From the NCBI GenBank assembly GCA_029577135.1, contig JARQPW010000004.1, forward strand, positions 1 through 64,000: a stretch of DNA of 64,000 nt, written 5' to 3'. Under the pieces are notes generated by a model. That model saw nothing but the letters and a program-made list of their open reading frames with translations, did no database searches and was not told where the DNA came from. Position 1 is the first letter of the stretch, and the number at the start of each line of letters is the position of its first letter. The stretch is from Acidimicrobiales bacterium. GTDB lineage: Bacteria; Actinomycetota; Acidimicrobiia; Acidimicrobiales; MedAcidi-G1. Below are positions 6,724 to 15,810 of this stretch, in pieces. Made by a program: the position numbers and the translations under genes.

Positions 6724-9203
6724 TTGGGCGACACGCTGCTCGGGGTCCAGGTGCGGTCGAGGAAGCGGTCGAACTCGGCGTCGGTCACAGGTTCGGAGAA
6801 GTGGTACCCCTGCGCCAGGTCGCAGCGGAGTGCCCTCAGGCGGTCCAGCTGCTCCTTGGTCTCGACGCCCTCGGCCACGACCTGGAGTCCGAGGCTGTGG
6901 GCCAGTGCGATGGTGCCGGTGACGATCGCCGTGTCGCCGACGTCGTCTCCCAGGCCGGCGACGAACGAACGGTCGACCTTGAGGAAGTCGATGGGGAAGC
7001 GCTTGAGGTAGGCGAGCGACGAGAAGCCGGTGCCGAAGTCGTCGAGTCCGATGCGGACGCCCAGCCCGGTGAGTTCGTCGAGCACCCGCTCGGTGACCGG
7101 GTTGGCGGCGATGAGGGCGCTCTCGGTGAACTCGAGCGCCACCCGTGCCGGATCGAGGCCGCTGCCCTCGAGGGCGGCGGCCACCACGCCGGGGAAGGCG
7201 GCGTCGGCCAGTTGGCGGGCCGACACGTTGACGGCCATCGTCAGGCGCTCGTCGGTCCGGTGGCCCCAGGCGGCGAGGCGCTCCAGGGCGAGCCCGAGGA
7301 CCCGACTGCCGAGCTCGGCAATGACCCCGCTGTCCTCGGCGATGTCGATGAACTGGTCGGGGAGGAGCAGCTCTCCGGTCTCGGCCCGGAGGCGGGCCAG
7401 GGCTTCGGCGCCTGCAATTCCCCCGTCGGCGATCCTCACGATCGGCTGGAAGTACACCTCGATCCGGTCGGCGTCGATGGCGAGCCGGAGTTCCTGCTCC
7501 ACGGAGTGCCGGCGGATGGCCTGTGCCCGCAGGTTGTCGTCGAACAGTTCGGCCCGGTCGCGGCCCTGTTCCTTGGCCCGGTACATGGCGATGTCGGCGT
7601 CGCGGAGCAGGTCGCTGGGGGACTCGTCGCCGTGGGCGATGGCGATGCCGATGCTGGTCGAGACCACCGTCGACTCGGCGCCGAGATCGACCGGCCGTGC
7701 CAGCGAGCGACGGACCCTTTCTGCGGCGGTGAGCGCATCGGTCGGGCGGAGCATGTCGCCGATGACGACCACGAACTCGTCGCCGCCGAGGCGTGCCACC
7801 GTGTCGCCGGGGCGAACCGTCCGCTCGAGGCGGCGTGCGACCTCCCGGAGGAGGTCGTCGCCCGCTCCGTGGCCGAGCGAGTCGTTGACCACCTTGAAGC
7901 GGTCGAGGTCGAGGAACAGCACGCCGACGGATCGCTGGTGGCGGGACGCCCTGTGGAGGGCGTCCTGGAGCCGGCCGAGGAGGCGGGCACGGTTGGGAAG
8001 CCCGGTCAGGTCGTCGTGGAAGGCCCGCTCCTCGAGTTGGGCCGCAACCTCGACGCGTTCGGTCACGTCCCTTGCGTTCACGACGATGCCCTCGACCGCC
8101 GGGTTCTCGAGGAGGTTCGTGGCGACGATCTCCATGTGCCGCCATCCGCCGTCGGTGTGGACGACCCGGGCGTCGAAGGCCGGCGACATGCCGGGTGTCG
8201 CGACGACGTCGGGGACCTGCTCGAGGAGCCGGTCCAGGTCCTCGGGGTGGACGAGGTCGGCGACGGGGACCCCCTCGAGGTCGAGTGGCTCGAGTCCGAG
8301 AACTCGGGCGACCGCCGGGCTGGCGTAGACGATGCGCCCGTCGGAGCCGACGACACAGACCATGTCGGAGGCGTGCTCGACGAGGGCGGCCAGGCGGACC
8401 TCGGTGGCCTCGACCCGCTGTCGAGCCGCATAGAGGTCGCTGAGGTCGCGGGCTACGAGGGAGATCGCCTCGATGAGCCCCTCGGAGTCCCGGTGTGCGA
8501 CCAGTACGGCCGAGACGGGCAGCGTTGAGGTGGGGGCTTCATCCTGTGTGGTGAGCCGGAGCTCGCCCCGCCAGGTTCCCCCCGAGCGGACGGCAGGCAG
8601 CGCCGTGGCCGCGTAGCGGGCCTGCGACCATCCGTCGAGGTGGGTCAGCAGGCGGGAGCCGGTTACCCGGGCGTCGGGCAGGAAGCGCCGGAAGGCGTCG
8701 TTGGCCCAGACCACGGTCCGTCCGAGGGAGTCGAGCACGGCGACGAGGTCCGGGCTGGCCTCGAGTACGCGGGTCAGTTCGTGGGCGCGTCGGGCCTCGT
8801 CGAGTTCGTCCGTGACGTCGTCGAAGGTCAGGAGGGCTCCGCCCGACCCATCACCGAGTGGCGTCATCGACAGGTCGATCCAGCGCACATCCTCACTCGG
8901 CGTGACGAGGCGCAACCGCCCCTGGACTCCGCGACCTGCGGCGAGTGCCTGCCGTGCGGCCTTGACGAAGTCGTCACGGCCGTCGGCGTCGATGGCGTCG
9001 AGCCAGCCCTCCTCGAGCGCCGCGTCGACCGGCTGGCCGGTGAACTCGGTCCAACGACCGTTGGCGTGCCGAAGGCCGAGGTCGGCGTCGAGCAGGGCCA
9101 TCCCCCTGGGGCTGGCGTCCACCAACCGGGTCAGGTAGCGGTCGTCGGGCGCGTCATCAGTTGCTCGAACAACAGCATCATCGGGTAGGGGCGGGTCGCT
9201 CAC
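6720..9203 (-). CDS. PAS-PAS-PAS-GGDEF-EAL cyclic-di-GMP signalling protein
   Basis: An 827-residue cytoplasmic protein without visible membrane segments. Three PAS-like sensor regions fill roughly residues 20-130, 140-260 and 270-385. A GGDEF domain follows with an intact RLGGDEF active site (diguanylate cyclase), then an EAL domain (phosphodiesterase) with GAEALARL, NVSARQL, DDFGTGFSSL and AEGVET. Both catalytic signatures are intact, so net activity cannot be predicted; the PAS domains presumably set the balance. It is a single gene between tRNA-Leu and rdgB. Confidence 0.94.
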   Translation of the reverse strand: MSDPPLPDDAVVRATDDAPDDRYLTRLVDASPRGMALLDADLGLRHANGRWTEFTGQPVDAALEEGWLDAIDADGRDDFVKAARQALAAGRGVQGRLRLVTPSEDVRWIDLSMTPLGDGSGGALLTFDDVTDELDEARRAHELTRVLEASPDLVAVLDSLGRTVVWANDAFRRFLPDARVTGSRLLTHLDGWSQARYAATALPAVRSGGTWRGELRLTTQDEAPTSTLPVSAVLVAHRDSEGLIEAISLVARDLSDLYAARQRVEATEVRLAALVEHASDMVCVVGSDGRIVYASPAVARVLGLEPLDLEGVPVADLVHPEDLDRLLEQVPDVVATPGMSPAFDARVVHTDGGWRHMEIVATNLLENPAVEGIVVNARDVTERVEVAAQLEERAFHDDLTGLPNRARLLGRLQDALHRASRHQRSVGVLFLDLDRFKVVNDSLGHGAGDDLLREVARRLERTVRPGDTVARLGGDEFVVVIGDMLRPTDALTAAERVRRSLARPVDLGAESTVVSTSIGIAIAHGDESPSDLLRDADIAMYRAKEQGRDRAELFDDNLRAQAIRRHSVEQELRLAIDADRIEVYFQPIVRIADGGIAGAEALARLRAETGELLLPDQFIDIAEDSGVIAELGSRVLGLALERLAAWGHRTDERLTMAVNVSARQLADAAFPGVVAAALEGSGLDPARVALEFTESALIAANPVTERVLDELTGLGVRIGLDDFGTGFSSLAYLKRFPIDFLKVDRSFVAGLGDDVGDTAIVTGTIALAHSLGLQVVAEGVETKEQLDRLRALRCDLAQGYHFSEPVTDAEFDRFLDRTWTPSSVSPN

Positions 9204-9204
9204 G

Positions 9205-9286
9205 TGCGGACGGGGGGACTCGAACCCCCATGCCTCGCGGCGCCGGCTCCTAAAGCCGGTGCGTCTACCAGTTGCGCCACGTCCGC
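9205..9286 (-). tRNA. tRNA-Leu (anticodon UAG)
   Basis: An 82-nt class II tRNA on the minus strand. The acceptor GCGGACG pairs with CGTCCGC, the D-arm holds TGGTAGACGC, and the anticodon stem-loop CCGGC-TTTAGGA-GCCGG gives UAG. It has a variable arm and the T-loop GGTTCGAGTCC. The 3' CCA is not encoded. It lies 2 nt upstream of the GGDEF/EAL start. Confidence 0.95.
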
Positions 9287-9323
9287 AGTGGTGCAGCCTA
9301 GGACGATCGTGCTTCCCGTCGGG

Positions 9324-9938
9324 TCAACGCATCTCGCCGCGGCGGACAGTCACCTGGTCGATGATTCCGTACTCGCAGGCTTCTTCTGCGGTGAACCAGC
9401 GGTCGCGGTCGCTGTCGGCCTCGATGGTCTCGACGGACTGGCCGGTGTGGTCGGCGATGCGCTCCTGGAGCTGCTTCTTCGTGTAGGTCATCTGCTCGGC
9501 CTGGATGGCGATCATCGAGGCGTCGCCCTGCACGCCGCCGAGGGGCTGGTGCATCATGATCCGGGCGTGGGGGAGGGCATAGCGCTTGCCGGGGGCGCCG
9601 GCGCACAATAGGAACTGTGCCATCGAGGCACCGAGGCCCATGCAGATGGTGCCCACCTCGGGTCCGACGAACTGCATGGTGTCGTAGATCGCCATGCCGG
9701 CCGTGACCGACCCTCCGGGCGAGTTGATGTAGAGCCAGATCGGCTTCTCGGCGTCCTGCGCCTCGAGGAACAGCATCTGGGCGATGATCTCGTTGGCCAC
9801 GTCGTCGTTGACATCGGTGCCGAGGAACACCACCCGGTTCTTGAGGAGCCGGTCGAAGACGTCGAAGCGGCCCGAGGTTCCGGTGTCGAGGTCGGAGGCG
9901 ACAGCGGCAACAGGTGCAGGGACGTGCGGTTCGGTCAT
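9324..9938 (-). CDS. clpP: ATP-dependent Clp protease proteolytic subunit
   Basis: A 204-residue ClpP from the ATG at 9938; an in-frame upstream ATG at 9989 is less likely because it adds a non-conserved tail. The catalytic triad is readable: Ser105 in GLGASMAQ, His130 in MMHQPLGG, and Asp179 in SDRDRWF. The oligomer and substrate-channel segment [17 protein letters not shown] is conserved. It forms tetradecamers with ClpX/ClpC and degrades, among others, tmRNA-tagged proteins. Only one clpP copy is in this window, whereas actinobacteria often have a clpP1P2 pair. Confidence 0.95.
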   Translation of the reverse strand: MTEPHVPAPVAAVASDLDTGTSGRFDVFDRLLKNRVVFLGTDVNDDVANEIIAQMLFLEAQDAEKPIWLYINSPGGSVTAGMAIYDTMQFVGPEVGTICMGLGASMAQFLLCAGAPGKRYALPHARIMMHQPLGGVQGDASMIAIQAEQMTYTKKQLQERIADHTGQSVETIEADSDRDRWFTAEEACEYGIIDQVTVRRGEMR

Positions 9939-9992
9939 GTGGGTGAGGGTAGCGGCGGCCCGTGAGGGCCGGACGGTATGTTCGCCCAATGA

Positions 9993-10667
9993 TCAGGCCC
10001 GGGCGGCCTCGGCACGCTGTCGAAGGTCGGCAACGGCGTGGGTGAGGCCCTCCGGATCGCGGAACAGGGCGCTTCCCGACACGAGCACGTTGGCCCCTGC
10101 GGCGACGGGGCCGGCGACGGTGGAGGGGCCGATGCCGCCGTCGACCTCGAGGTCGATGTCGTGGCCTTCGACCATGGCGGCCACCTCGGCCACCTTGGGC
10201 TCCATCGTCGGGATGTAGGCCTGGCCGCCGAATCCCGGGTTGACGGTCATGACAAGCACGTGGCCCAGCAGGTCGAGCACGTGTCCGATGACGTCGGCCG
10301 GTGTGTGGGGGTTGATCGACACGCCCGGGGTGGCGCCGAGGTCGGCAATGTGGGCCAGCGTGCGGTGGAGGTGGGTGCATGCCTCGGCGTGCACGATGAC
10401 GGTCTGGCAGCCTGCCTCGACGTAGCGGTGGAGGAGGCGGTCGGGTTCGACGACCATGAGGTGCGCCTCGAAGGGCACCGACACGTGGGGCCGGATCGAG
10501 GCGATGACGTCGGGGCCGAAGGTCAGGTTGGGGACGAACACGCCGTCCATGACGTCCCAGTGGATCCGGTCGACGCCGGCATCTTCGAGGGCGCCGCATT
10601 CCTCGCCGAGCCGCGAAAAGTCGGCGGGCAGGACCGACGGTGCGATGTGGATGGGCCGGCTGCTCAT
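9993..10667 (-). CDS. rpe: Ribulose-phosphate 3-epimerase
   Basis: A 224-residue TIM-barrel enzyme that interconverts ribulose-5-phosphate and xylulose-5-phosphate. Landmarks are IAPSVLPADF, the catalytic Asp region WDVMDGVFVPNLTFGP, EAHLMV, VNPGFGGQ with a metal/substrate loop, and the phosphate-binding VDGGI and SGSALF motifs. Its ATG overlaps the stop codon of aceK by 4 nt (ATGA), so translation is coupled to that gene. It ends 54 nt before the clpP start. Confidence 0.96.
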   Translation of the reverse strand: MSSRPIHIAPSVLPADFSRLGEECGALEDAGVDRIHWDVMDGVFVPNLTFGPDVIASIRPHVSVPFEAHLMVVEPDRLLHRYVEAGCQTVIVHAEACTHLHRTLAHIADLGATPGVSINPHTPADVIGHVLDLLGHVLVMTVNPGFGGQAYIPTMEPKVAEVAAMVEGHDIDLEVDGGIGPSTVAGPVAAGANVLVSGSALFRDPEGLTHAVADLRQRAEAARA

Positions 10668-12481
10668 CGCTCCGACCCTACCTTTGGTGAGGTGGGGCCA
10701 CCGCGGCGAAATCGGAGTCGGTCCGGGTAGGGGTAGAACTCGGGGACGTCGTTCTCGGCGAGTCGGCCCTGCACGTCGATCCAGAAGTCGGGGGTGAACA
10801 GGTCTCCGTGCACCGTCTGGAACCGCTCCCAGATCTCTCGGGGTACGTCGGTGGGGAACGACATGAATATCGGGAACTGTTCGGGGAAGACGTCGCCGGG
10901 CTCGACGGCGAACCACGGAGTGGACCGCATCTCGTGCTCGTGGTCGTCGGACTGCGGGATGCGTCGGAAGCGGCAGGCGTCCAGCAGCGTGATCTCGTCG
11001 TAGTCGTAGAAGACGACGCTGCCGTGGCGGGTGACGCCGAAGTTCTTCGTGAACAGGTCGCCCGGCCAGATGTTTGCGGCCGCCAGGTCCTTGATCGCCC
11101 AGCCCCAGTCGAGGGCTGCCGCCTCGGCCCGGTCGGCCGACATCTCGCGGAGGTACAGGTTGAGCGGATACACCTGCCGTTCCGTGTACACGTGCGAGAT
11201 GACGACCTGGTCGCCCTCGACGCGGACCGTCAGGGACGCCTCGGTCAGGAGTTCGTCGAGCAGGTCTGGATCGAAGCGGTCGCGGTCGAAGGAGAGGTTC
11301 TCGAACTCGTGGGCGTCGACCATGCGGCCCACGCGGTCGTGCTGAGCGACGAGGCGGTAGCGGTCGCGCACCGCCTGGCGGGTGGTGTTCTTGGGTGGGT
11401 CGAAGCGGTCCTTGATGACCTTGAAGACGACGTTGAACGACACGAGCGTGAAGACCGACATGACCATCCCGGGCGTGCCGCGTGCCCGCACGATCTTGTC
11501 GTGGGAGTTCTGCATGTGCCGGTACAGCGAGCGGTAGAGGGTGGTCTTGCCGTGCTGGTGGAACCCGACCGAGGTGTAGAGCTCGGAGATCGACTTCATC
11601 GGCAGCATGGACTTGCAGAAGCCGACCAACTCGGCGGGTGTGGGCGTCTCGACGAAGAAGTACGAGCGGGTGAAGCTGAAGAGTCGGCTGGCCTGTGATT
11701 CGGTCAGCAGGACAGTGTCGGGTTGGATGCCGCCGTCACCGTGGATGATCGGGAGGACGATCGGGGTGACGCGGTTGAGGTGTCGAAGCCTGCCGACGAG
11801 GTAGGCGCCCTTGTTGCGGTAGAAGACCGTGGCGAGCATATCGACGCCGTCGAGGTCGAGGGTGTCCCAGGAGTCGAGCAGGAAGGCGTCGATCCGTGCG
11901 CCGGCCCTCCGGGCATCGCCGCCGAGGTCGACCCAGGGAACCCCGAAGTCGTACGACTCCAGGATCGACTGCACCATGGCCGCAGAACCCCCGGTACGGG
12001 TCCAGGTCTGGAACAACTCGGAACGGCCCACGCCCCGTGGCAGGGTGGAGGCGCCGAACCAGCGCAATTCCACGTTGTTGTCGACCCCGATGGTCGTGAA
12101 GATCCGGCGGGTGACCGAGTTGAAGAACGTCTCGGCCAGTTCGAGGTCGGTCCGCTGGGTGATCCGACGCTTGTAGGCGGTGCGGGCCGTGCGCCAGGTG
12201 CCCCGACGGTCCGGGGTGGTGCGCAGGTGTGGATGGATCTCGGCCACGGTCCTCTGGACGATCTCGGTATGGACCAAGAGGCGCTTGACGGCGTCTGCGT
12301 CCTGCGAGGTCCAGGAGCGGCGGGTGAAGTTGGCGGCCGCCCGACGGGTCAGGTTCTGGAAGGCGGCGATGTACTCGACGTAGCCGGCGTACACGGTGTC
12401 GGCGATCCACGCCGCGACATCGTCGGGGTCGGCCGCCTGCAGGTCCGCGGCGGCTTCGCGCCGGGGCTCCGTCGTGGTCAT
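10664..12481 (-). CDS. aceK: Isocitrate dehydrogenase kinase/phosphatase
   Basis: A 605-residue AceK, the bifunctional enzyme that phosphorylates and dephosphorylates isocitrate dehydrogenase to direct carbon into the glyoxylate shunt. The N-terminal regulatory half includes WFGASTLPRG and MLPMKSISELYTSVGFHQHGKT. The kinase/phosphatase half has TPGMVMSVFTLVSF and FKVIKDRFDPPK near residues 336-365, HDRVGRMVDAHEFEN, and the very conserved ATP/metal segment IKDLAAANIWPGDL plus KNFGVTRHG plus FYDYDEI at about 463-497. Family length and motifs are full. It is best known from Proteobacteria, so its presence here is unusual. It is coupled by 4-nt overlaps to a SnoaL-like gene upstream and to rpe downstream. 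No isocitrate lyase, malate synthase or isocitrate dehydrogenase is in the window. Confidence 0.93.
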   Translation of the reverse strand: MTTTEPRREAAADLQAADPDDVAAWIADTVYAGYVEYIAAFQNLTRRAAANFTRRSWTSQDADAVKRLLVHTEIVQRTVAEIHPHLRTTPDRRGTWRTARTAYKRRITQRTDLELAETFFNSVTRRIFTTIGVDNNVELRWFGASTLPRGVGRSELFQTWTRTGGSAAMVQSILESYDFGVPWVDLGGDARRAGARIDAFLLDSWDTLDLDGVDMLATVFYRNKGAYLVGRLRHLNRVTPIVLPIIHGDGGIQPDTVLLTESQASRLFSFTRSYFFVETPTPAELVGFCKSMLPMKSISELYTSVGFHQHGKTTLYRSLYRHMQNSHDKIVRARGTPGMVMSVFTLVSFNVVFKVIKDRFDPPKNTTRQAVRDRYRLVAQHDRVGRMVDAHEFENLSFDRDRFDPDLLDELLTEASLTVRVEGDQVVISHVYTERQVYPLNLYLREMSADRAEAAALDWGWAIKDLAAANIWPGDLFTKNFGVTRHGSVVFYDYDEITLLDACRFRRIPQSDDHEHEMRSTPWFAVEPGDVFPEQFPIFMSFPTDVPREIWERFQTVHGDLFTPDFWIDVQGRLAENDVPEFYPYPDRLRFRRGGPTSPKVGSER

Positions 12482-13011
12482 GACGGCTTTCCGGGGTCGT
12501 CGGTCGGTGCGGTGAACTCCTGCCAGGTGGCGTCGTCCCAGGGGAGGGTGCCCAGGCCGGTGTGGCTTGCCGGCCAGTTCGCCGGGCCTAGGGTGAGCGG
12601 GTTCTCGCCGACCTGGGCGCCATAGAAAAGGCGGTGGATGCGCCGGACGAACAGCCAGCGTTCCTCGACGCGGCGGTACGTGTCGTCGTAGCGGATGGCC
12701 TGGTGGATCCAGCAGTCGCCGTCCTGGATCTCGGCCTTGCAGTACACGTGACCCGTGGCCATGTCGTCGTCGCCCAGGTCGATCTGGTGGGTGCCCGTGT
12801 TGAGGATGGTGACGCCGACCGTGGCGAGTTGGGCGGCGAACGACTCATGGAGCGCCGCCTGCCCCGAGGAGTCGCGACCGACCCGCACGTCGGGCACGAA
12901 GAGGTCGACGAGGCCGTCGAGGTCGCGCTTGTCGAGGCAGACCGCATAACGGGCGACCAACTGCCGGATGTCTGCCTCGGCAAGGAGGCGGTCGAGTGGA
13001 TCGAGGCTCAC
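12478..13011 (-). CDS. SnoaL-like / NTF2-fold protein
   Basis: A 177-residue protein with the NTF2-like alpha+beta cone. The opening helices read DPLDRLLAEADIRQLVARYAVCLDKRDLDGLVDLFVPD, followed by sheet strands and RYDDTYRRVEERWLFVRRIHRLFYG. GTG at 13011 is chosen because it overlaps the TGA of the upstream gene. Such proteins act as small dehydratases, isomerases or hydroxylase partners, or bind ligands; nothing here fixes the role. It overlaps aceK by 4 nt. Confidence 0.8.
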   Translation of the reverse strand: MSLDPLDRLLAEADIRQLVARYAVCLDKRDLDGLVDLFVPDVRVGRDSSGQAALHESFAAQLATVGVTILNTGTHQIDLGDDDMATGHVYCKAEIQDGDCWIHQAIRYDDTYRRVEERWLFVRRIHRLFYGAQVGENPLTLGPANWPASHTGLGTLPWDDATWQEFTAPTDDPGKPS

Positions 13012-13457
13012 GAGTCGGCCCCGAGGCGCTGGTCGGCCCACCCGCCCGGCGTCCGTCCGTCGACCCGGACGCGCCGTGACCCGAAGCGCCAGGCGCCGTC
13101 GACGCGGAGGTAGGCGTCGCGGTAGCGCCCCCAGTGGTCGATGCCCCGGTCCGACATCACCGTGAAGTAGGCGTCGCCCGAGGCGTGGTCGCTGTCCTCG
13201 AAGGAGACATGGACACGGGTGGTGTGGTGCTGCAGGAACTTGGGCCCGGAGCCGTCCCGTAGCGAGTCTCGGGTACCGGTGAAGATCCGCTCGATACCGA
13301 CACGGCCCTCGTAGGAACTGCCGTCGCCGATGTCCATGGTGGCGTCGTCGGCGAAGAGGGCGAGGAGTTCGTCGAACCTGCCCCGGTCCCCGAGCGCGTT
13401 GTAGGCGGTCACGAGCGCGGCGATCTCGACCCTTGCCTCGACCTCCCATGTGTCCAT
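13008..13457 (-). CDS. SnoaL-like / NTF2-fold protein
   Basis: A 149-residue second NTF2-like protein, starting at the ATG at 13457 after a strong GGAGGAC ribosome site. The fold signature is ALVTAYNALGDRGRFDELLALFADDATMDIGDG, and later a His-rich strand QHHTTRVHVSF and GRYRDAYLRVDGAWRFGSRRV. It is paralogous to the next gene and overlaps it by 4 nt; the pair heads a run with aceK and rpe. Function is unknown; a heteromeric enzyme is possible. Confidence 0.78.
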   Translation of the reverse strand: MDTWEVEARVEIAALVTAYNALGDRGRFDELLALFADDATMDIGDGSSYEGRVGIERIFTGTRDSLRDGSGPKFLQHHTTRVHVSFEDSDHASGDAYFTVMSDRGIDHWGRYRDAYLRVDGAWRFGSRRVRVDGRTPGGWADQRLGADS

Positions 13458-13512
13458 CCGGTCCTCCCCGGGGTCACGATCCGTTCCGTCCACACCACTA
13501 GCGTGCCCCAGC

Positions 13513-14685
13513 ATGGCTGAACTCCACGACATCCGGCACCGCTTTCCGGGTCTCGCCGGAGGATGGGCCCGTTTCGACGGTCCTGCCGGAACTCAGGTGC
13601 TCGACTCGGCGATCGACGCGATGGCCGACTGGCAGCGCAGCGGCAACAATGCCAACGCCCACGGTGCGTTCCCCGCCTCGCAGGCCTGCGACGCCCTCGA
13701 AGAGCGTACGACGGCGACCATGCGCGAGTTCTTCGGCGCCGGGTCGGGCGGAATCGTCTTCGGCCCCAGCACCACGGCCAACCTCATGGCCCTGTCGCGT
13801 GCCGTGGGCCGCACCCTCGGGCCGGGCGACGAGGTGGTCTGTACGACGCTCGACCACGACTCCAACGTCACCCCCTGGGTGCTGGCCGCCGAGGACTCGG
13901 GGGCGACGGTGAGGATGGCGGAGTTCGACGGCGCAAGCGGTCGCCTGGCCACCGGGGCGGTCGTCGACCTGATTGGACCAGCGACGCGCTGGGTAGCGGT
14001 CACCGGTGCCTCGAACGTGATCGGCACCATGCCCGACCTGCCGGCCATCGCCGAGGCGGCCCATGCCGTCGGCGCCCGTGTTGTGGTCGACGGCGTGCAC
14101 CGGACCCCCCACGTCGCCGTCGACGTCGGAGCCCTGGGATGCGACGTCTACGCCACATCGTCCTACAAGTGGTACGGGCCCCACGCCGGGGTGATGTGGA
14201 TGGCCGACGACCTCGTCGACGACCTGCCCGCCTACAAGGTGCGACCGGCACCGGCGACCGGAGGCGCCCGTTGGCAGTACGGGACGGCCTCGTACGAGGC
14301 CCTCGCCGGCATCGACGCCGCGGCGCGCTTCCTGCTCGACACCGGCATGGACGCCATCGAGGCGCACGGCCAGAACCGTCTGAAGCGCCTCCTCGCCGGC
14401 CTTCACGGCCTCGTCGGGGTCCGGGTCATGGCGTCGACCGGGCCCGACGACGTCGACGACCGGGCACCGACACTCCAGTTCCTCGTCGAGGGCCATGCCC
14501 CACACGAGGTGGCCGGGCACCTCGCCACCGCACGGGTCGCCGTATGGGACGGCCACAACTACGCCGTGGAGGCGATGGTCCCCCTCGGCCTCGACCCGGA
14601 GGCCGGGGCGGTGCGGGCCGGGATCTCCGCCTACACCACCGACGAGGACGTAGACCGACTCCTGGGGGCGGTCGCGGCGCTGTGA
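13513..14685 (+). CDS. Cysteine desulfurase-like class V aminotransferase (NifS family)
   Basis: A 390-residue fold-type I PLP enzyme. Conserved parts are the N-terminal FDGPAGTQV, the cofactor region TTLDHDSNVTPW, VDGVHRTPH with the PLP Asp, and the Schiff-base lysine in SSYKWYGPHAG. It belongs to the NifS-like subgroup without an obvious mobile-loop cysteine, so activity on cysteine, selenocysteine or another substrate is open. It lies 70 nt upstream of selD on the same strand, so a role in delivering selenium as selenide is tempting but inferred. Confidence 0.72.
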   Translation: MAELHDIRHRFPGLAGGWARFDGPAGTQVLDSAIDAMADWQRSGNNANAHGAFPASQACDALEERTTATMREFFGAGSGGIVFGPSTTANLMALSRAVGRTLGPGDEVVCTTLDHDSNVTPWVLAAEDSGATVRMAEFDGASGRLATGAVVDLIGPATRWVAVTGASNVIGTMPDLPAIAEAAHAVGARVVVDGVHRTPHVAVDVGALGCDVYATSSYKWYGPHAGVMWMADDLVDDLPAYKVRPAPATGGARWQYGTASYEALAGIDAAARFLLDTGMDAIEAHGQNRLKRLLAGLHGLVGVRVMASTGPDDVDDRAPTLQFLVEGHAPHEVAGHLATARVAVWDGHNYAVEAMVPLGLDPEAGAVRAGISAYTTDEDVDRLLGAVAAL

Positions 14686-14755
14686 GGCTCCTGGGTCCGA
14701 TCCCGCCCCTGATCTACCCTGACCGGCGTATGGGACCAGCGAAAGGGGGCGATTC

Positions 14756-15781
14756 ATGCGACGACTGACACAGTTCAGCCACGGCGCCGGTTGAGGCTGC
14801 AAGCTCGCCCCCGGTGAGCTGGCGTACGTCGTGCGCCGCCTGGCACCCGTCGACGATCCTGCCCTCCTCGTGGGGGCCGCCACCGGCGACGACGCCGCCG
14901 TCTACCGGCTGGACGACGGCCGAGCGCTCGTGGTGACCGCCGACTTCATCACTCCCGTCGTCGACGATGCCCGGATGTGGGGCCGCGTCGCCGCCGCCAA
15001 TGCGGTGTCGGACGTGTATGCCATGGGCGGCCGGCCCCTGCTGGCGCTCAACCTCGTGGGGTGGAACAGCGAGGAGCTGTCGATCGACCTGCTGGCCGAG
15101 GTCCTCCTCGGCGCGCAGGATGTCGCGTCCGAGGGCGGATTCGTCATCGCCGGCGGCCACACCGTCGACGATCCCGAGCCAAAGTTCGGGCTGGCCGTGG
15201 TGGGGGAGGCCGATCCGGATCGGCTCCTCACCAACACCGGTTTCCGCCCGGGTGACGCCCTCGTGCTCACCAAGCCGCTCGGCATCGGGGTCATCACCAC
15301 GGCAATCAAGGCCGGCACGGCACCCGACGACGTGGTCCACGGGGCGCTGGACTCCATGACACGGCTGAACGCCGAGGCGGCATGGGTGGCGCTCGATGCC
15401 GGGGCCACCGGCGCCACCGACGTCACGGGCTTCGGGCTCCTGGGGCACCTCGGCCGTGCCGTCATGGAGTCCGGTGTCGACGCCGAGATCGACGTCGGCG
15501 CCGTGCCGCTGCTCGACGGCGCCCGGGTGTTGGCCGAGGCCGGTTCCATCCCCGGGGGCAGTCGCCGCAACCTGGCCTGGGTCGACGAGCGGCTCGACCG
15601 CGGGGGCCACGACGAACCCGACGTGCTGCTCCTGGCCGACGCCCAGACCTCGGGTGGCCTGGTGTTCGGCGCTGCACCGGCGGCGGCACACGAGGCTATC
15701 GAGCGGCTCGAGGGCTCGGGCCACACGGCCTCGGTCATCGGCCGCGTAGCCGAGGGGGACGGCCGCCTCCGTCTGGCCTGA
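14756..15781 (+). CDS. selD: Selenophosphate synthetase containing selenocysteine (TGA at 14792)
   Basis: SelD makes selenophosphate from selenide and ATP. The true start is ATG 14756, after AAAGGGGG. Residues 7-17 read FSHGAG-U-GCKL, with TGA (14792-14794) at the catalytic position that is Cys17 in E. coli SelD, followed by GCK with the conserved Lys. The frame then runs unbroken to 15781, giving 341 residues with ATGDDAAVY, FITPVVDDARMWGRVAAANAVSDVYAMGG, GGHTVDD and the ATP-binding VTGFGLLGHL. A standard gene caller would start after the TGA and lose the active site. A hairpin follows the TGA at SECIS distance. It implies selA, selB and selC elsewhere in the genome. Confidence 0.93.
14792..14820 (+). 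promoter_or_regulatory. UGA codon plus candidate bacterial SECIS hairpin
   Basis: Seven nt after the UGA, AGCTCGCC (14802-14809) pairs with GGTGAGCT (14813-14820) around a CCC loop, with one G-U pair. Bacterial SECIS hairpins lie directly downstream of the Sec codon inside the coding region, and SelB binds their apical loop. The geometry fits, though the small loop is unusual and a longer alternative fold is possible. Confidence 0.6.
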
Positions 15782-15810
15782 CGGCCGGACGTGCTCTAGC
15801 GTTGGGGACC

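Noticed and set aside
5902-8145. A 747-codon minus-strand frame across rdgB and the GGDEF/EAL gene
   Set aside because: Arg/Pro-rich product with low-complexity repeats; it overlaps two genes with complete motifs.
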